Shown here one piece after another: positions 5,868-6,929 of a DNA stretch of 6,929 nt (the first letter of the stretch is position 1; each line of letters begins with the position of its first letter). The notes under the pieces are model-generated. The model did not search any database, was not told where the DNA came from, and worked only from the letters and a program-made list of their open reading frames with translations. The position numbers and the translations under genes are program-made. Where the stretch lies: NCBI GenBank assembly GCA_947457715.1, contig CANGXK010000145.1, positions 1 to 6,929 of the forward strand, read 5' to 3'. Origin of the DNA: Gemmatimonadota bacterium (lineage in GTDB: Bacteria; Gemmatimonadota; Gemmatimonadetes; Gemmatimonadales; Gemmatimonadaceae).

Positions 5868-6210
5868 CCATTTCGCGACGCCGGAATGTGGCGGAGGGCG
5901 TCCGGGCACCACGAGCGAGCGACAGACGCCAGAACTCCCCGGCGTCCAGCGGAGGCGCGAACAGGTTCCCTTGTCCGGGCTCGCAGCCAAGGGTCAGCGG
6001 ATGGCCGCGCCGGGCCTCCCTCTCGATCCCTTCGGCCACGGTGTGCATCCGCCGCGTCTCTCCACGTGCCACGATCGCGCTGGCCAGCTCCGGTCCTTCG
6101 CCTCCCTGATCGATGACAGCTACAAACGCCGTGTCGATCTTCAGAATGTCGATCGGAGAGCGCTGCAGGTAACTCCGCGAAGAATAACCCGTGCCAAAAT
6201 CGTCGCGCAC
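5851..6210 (-). pseudogene. C-terminal remnant of an EAL (c-di-GMP phosphodiesterase) domain
   Basis: Immediately after msrQ, the minus strand encodes about 120 residues that read as the last half of an EAL domain and its natural end. DDFGTGYSS is at 6204-6178, then SYLQRSPIDILKID, HTVAEGIE, LGCEPGQGNLFAPPL, and a stop at 5853-5851. The first half, including the EAL motif and the upstream catalytic Glu/Asn residues, is absent; upstream the frame runs into msrQ in the wrong phase. The DD, Lys and Glu of the remaining motifs are kept, but the Gln normally four residues after the Glu of EGIE is Arg (EREAR), and the Leu of SSLSYL is Arg. The frame has no internal stops. A half domain cannot bind c-di-GMP productively, so this is best called a decaying fragment left by deletion or recombination. 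Any translation would have to start at a GTG such as 6225. Confidence 0.8.
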
Positions 6211-6217
6211 TCGACCA

Positions 6218-6853
6218 TCAGCCACGCAGCTCGGGATGACGGACGCGGCCCGGCGTACGCCCGATGAAGCGAAGCGCAAAAAGAACGACAAAGACCGCAG
6301 CATAGATGATCGGCTCGGTCAGGTCCTTCTTCACGGCCCAGAGGAAATGCATGCAGCCGGCGATCGCCGACACGTAGACCAGCCGGTGCAGCCGGTTCCA
6401 GCGCTTACCACCCAACTTCCGGATCGCCGCCTTGGTCGAGGTCAGCGCCAAGGGGATCATGAGGACGAACGCGAGCATCCCGAGCGTGATGTAGAGCCGC
6501 TTGAGGATGTCGTCGGTGATCGCCGGCCAGTCGAAAAACTGGTCGAGGCCGATGTAGACGCTGAGGTGCCCCAGCGCCCAGAAAAAGGCGGCGAGGCCCA
6601 GAAAGCGTCGCTGCACCAGCATCCATCCCCATCCGGTCATCCGCATGATCGGCGTCACCGCCAACGAGCCAGCGAGAAGGCGAAGCGCCCACTTCCCGGA
6701 CGCGTGCTCGAGCTCCTCAATTGGTTCGGCACCTAACTGATCCAACAGCAGCTGCGCGACCAGCACGAGGGCGGGCACGATCACGAGCAGCCACAGCGCA
6801 GGACGGATCAGGCGCCGAATCGGCGATTCGGCGCGCGCGAGCAACGACTGCAT
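6218..6853 (-). CDS. msrQ: MsrQ, heme-binding membrane subunit of the MsrPQ methionine-sulfoxide reductase
   Basis: This 211-aa protein has the same length as E. coli MsrQ (YedZ). It is an inner-membrane b-type cytochrome that passes electrons from the quinone/flavin pool to periplasmic MsrP, which repairs oxidised methionines in envelope proteins. Hydrophobic spans lie near residues 16-36, 55-70, 84-103, 119-137, 157-175 and 182-197. GAEPIEELEHASGKWAL (41-57) is the family's N-terminal signature. His96 (ALGHLSVY), His156 (NRLHRLVY) and His169 (CMHFLW) match the spacing of the conserved heme-ligand histidines, with 13 residues between the last two. The gene starts 8 nt after the msrP stop, giving the standard msrP-msrQ operon order. 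No clear Shine-Dalgarno is seen, so translation may be coupled to msrP. The call is firm. Confidence 0.95.
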   Translation of the reverse strand: MQSLLARAESPIRRLIRPALWLLVIVPALVLVAQLLLDQLGAEPIEELEHASGKWALRLLAGSLAVTPIMRMTGWGWMLVQRRFLGLAAFFWALGHLSVYIGLDQFFDWPAITDDILKRLYITLGMLAFVLMIPLALTSTKAAIRKLGGKRWNRLHRLVYVSAIAGCMHFLWAVKKDLTEPIIYAAVFVVLFALRFIGRTPGRVRHPELRG

Positions 6854-6861
6854 GTCAGGGC

Positions 6862-6929
6862 TCAGTAGTTCTTCCGCAGATCCATGCCGCTGTACATCGA
6901 CGCGACCTGACTGGCATAGCCGTTAAACG
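6862..6929 (-). CDS. msrP: MsrP, catalytic subunit of methionine-sulfoxide reductase, last 21 codons
   Basis: Only the C-terminal tail lies in the window: FNGYASQVASMYSGMDLRKNY followed by TGA (6864-6862), with two bases of the preceding codon at the edge. The FNGY...Q.A.(L/M)Y.G.DLR pattern is the conserved C-terminus of MsrP (YedY), the periplasmic molybdopterin enzyme that reduces methionine sulfoxide. Its place 8 nt before msrQ on the same strand confirms the identity. The molybdenum-binding Cys and the Tat signal would lie beyond the right edge. Confidence 0.92.
   Translation of the reverse strand, partial: FNGYASQVASMYSGMDLRKNY

Noticed and set aside
5868..5990. Longer methyltransferase start at TTG 5990
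   Set aside because: The extra 41 residues are an out-of-frame reading of the EAL remnant and resemble no RNA methyltransferase N-terminus.
5479..6267. Plus-strand open frame (262 codons) over the methyltransferase start and EAL remnant
   Set aside because: No domain features; antisense to better supported sequences with clear motifs.

Overview
The window is GC-rich (about two thirds G+C by eye), with strong G/C preference at third codon positions. It carries a TonB-dependent receptor, several proteins with Gram-negative signal peptides, the MsrPQ system, and a DUF6526-type small membrane protein. This fits a diderm environmental bacterium. A Gemmatimonadota (Gemmatimonas-like) or related soil/freshwater origin is my best guess, by resemblance only.

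Layout, left to right. (1) 1-486, minus: the first 162 codons of an exported M20-family metallopeptidase that runs off the left edge. (2) 487-720: a gene-free gap holding a striking 127-bp inverted repeat built from short GCGAAGGGC-like units. (3) 721-2847, minus: a complete 708-aa TonB-dependent outer-membrane receptor. (4) 2854-2936, minus: a clear TPP (thiamine pyrophosphate) riboswitch in the receptor's leader, with the receptor's Shine-Dalgarno inside its 3' end. (5) 2969-4582, plus: a divergent, overlapping three-gene operon of a PnuC-family vitamin transporter, a NadR-C-terminal-like P-loop kinase and a DUF6526-like membrane protein. (6) 4629-5867, minus: a THUMP-containing class I rRNA methyltransferase (COG0116, RlmL-like), convergent with the operon. 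(7) 5851-6210, minus: the C-terminal remnant of an EAL (c-di-GMP phosphodiesterase) domain. (8) 6218-6853 msrQ and 6862-6929 the last codons of msrP, both minus, which form the periplasmic methionine-sulfoxide repair system.

The most coherent reading of the centre is a vitamin-import module. The TPP-controlled receptor would carry thiamine (or a phosphorylated form) across the outer membrane, the PnuC/PnuT-type carrier would move it across the inner membrane, and the cytosolic kinase would trap it by phosphorylation. The kinase resembles the nicotinamide riboside kinase domain of NadR, so either the module is really for nicotinamide riboside, or a NadR-like kinase has been recruited as a thiamine kinase. 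The riboswitch favours thiamine. This ambiguity, with the unknown DUF6526 partner, is the most interesting biology here.
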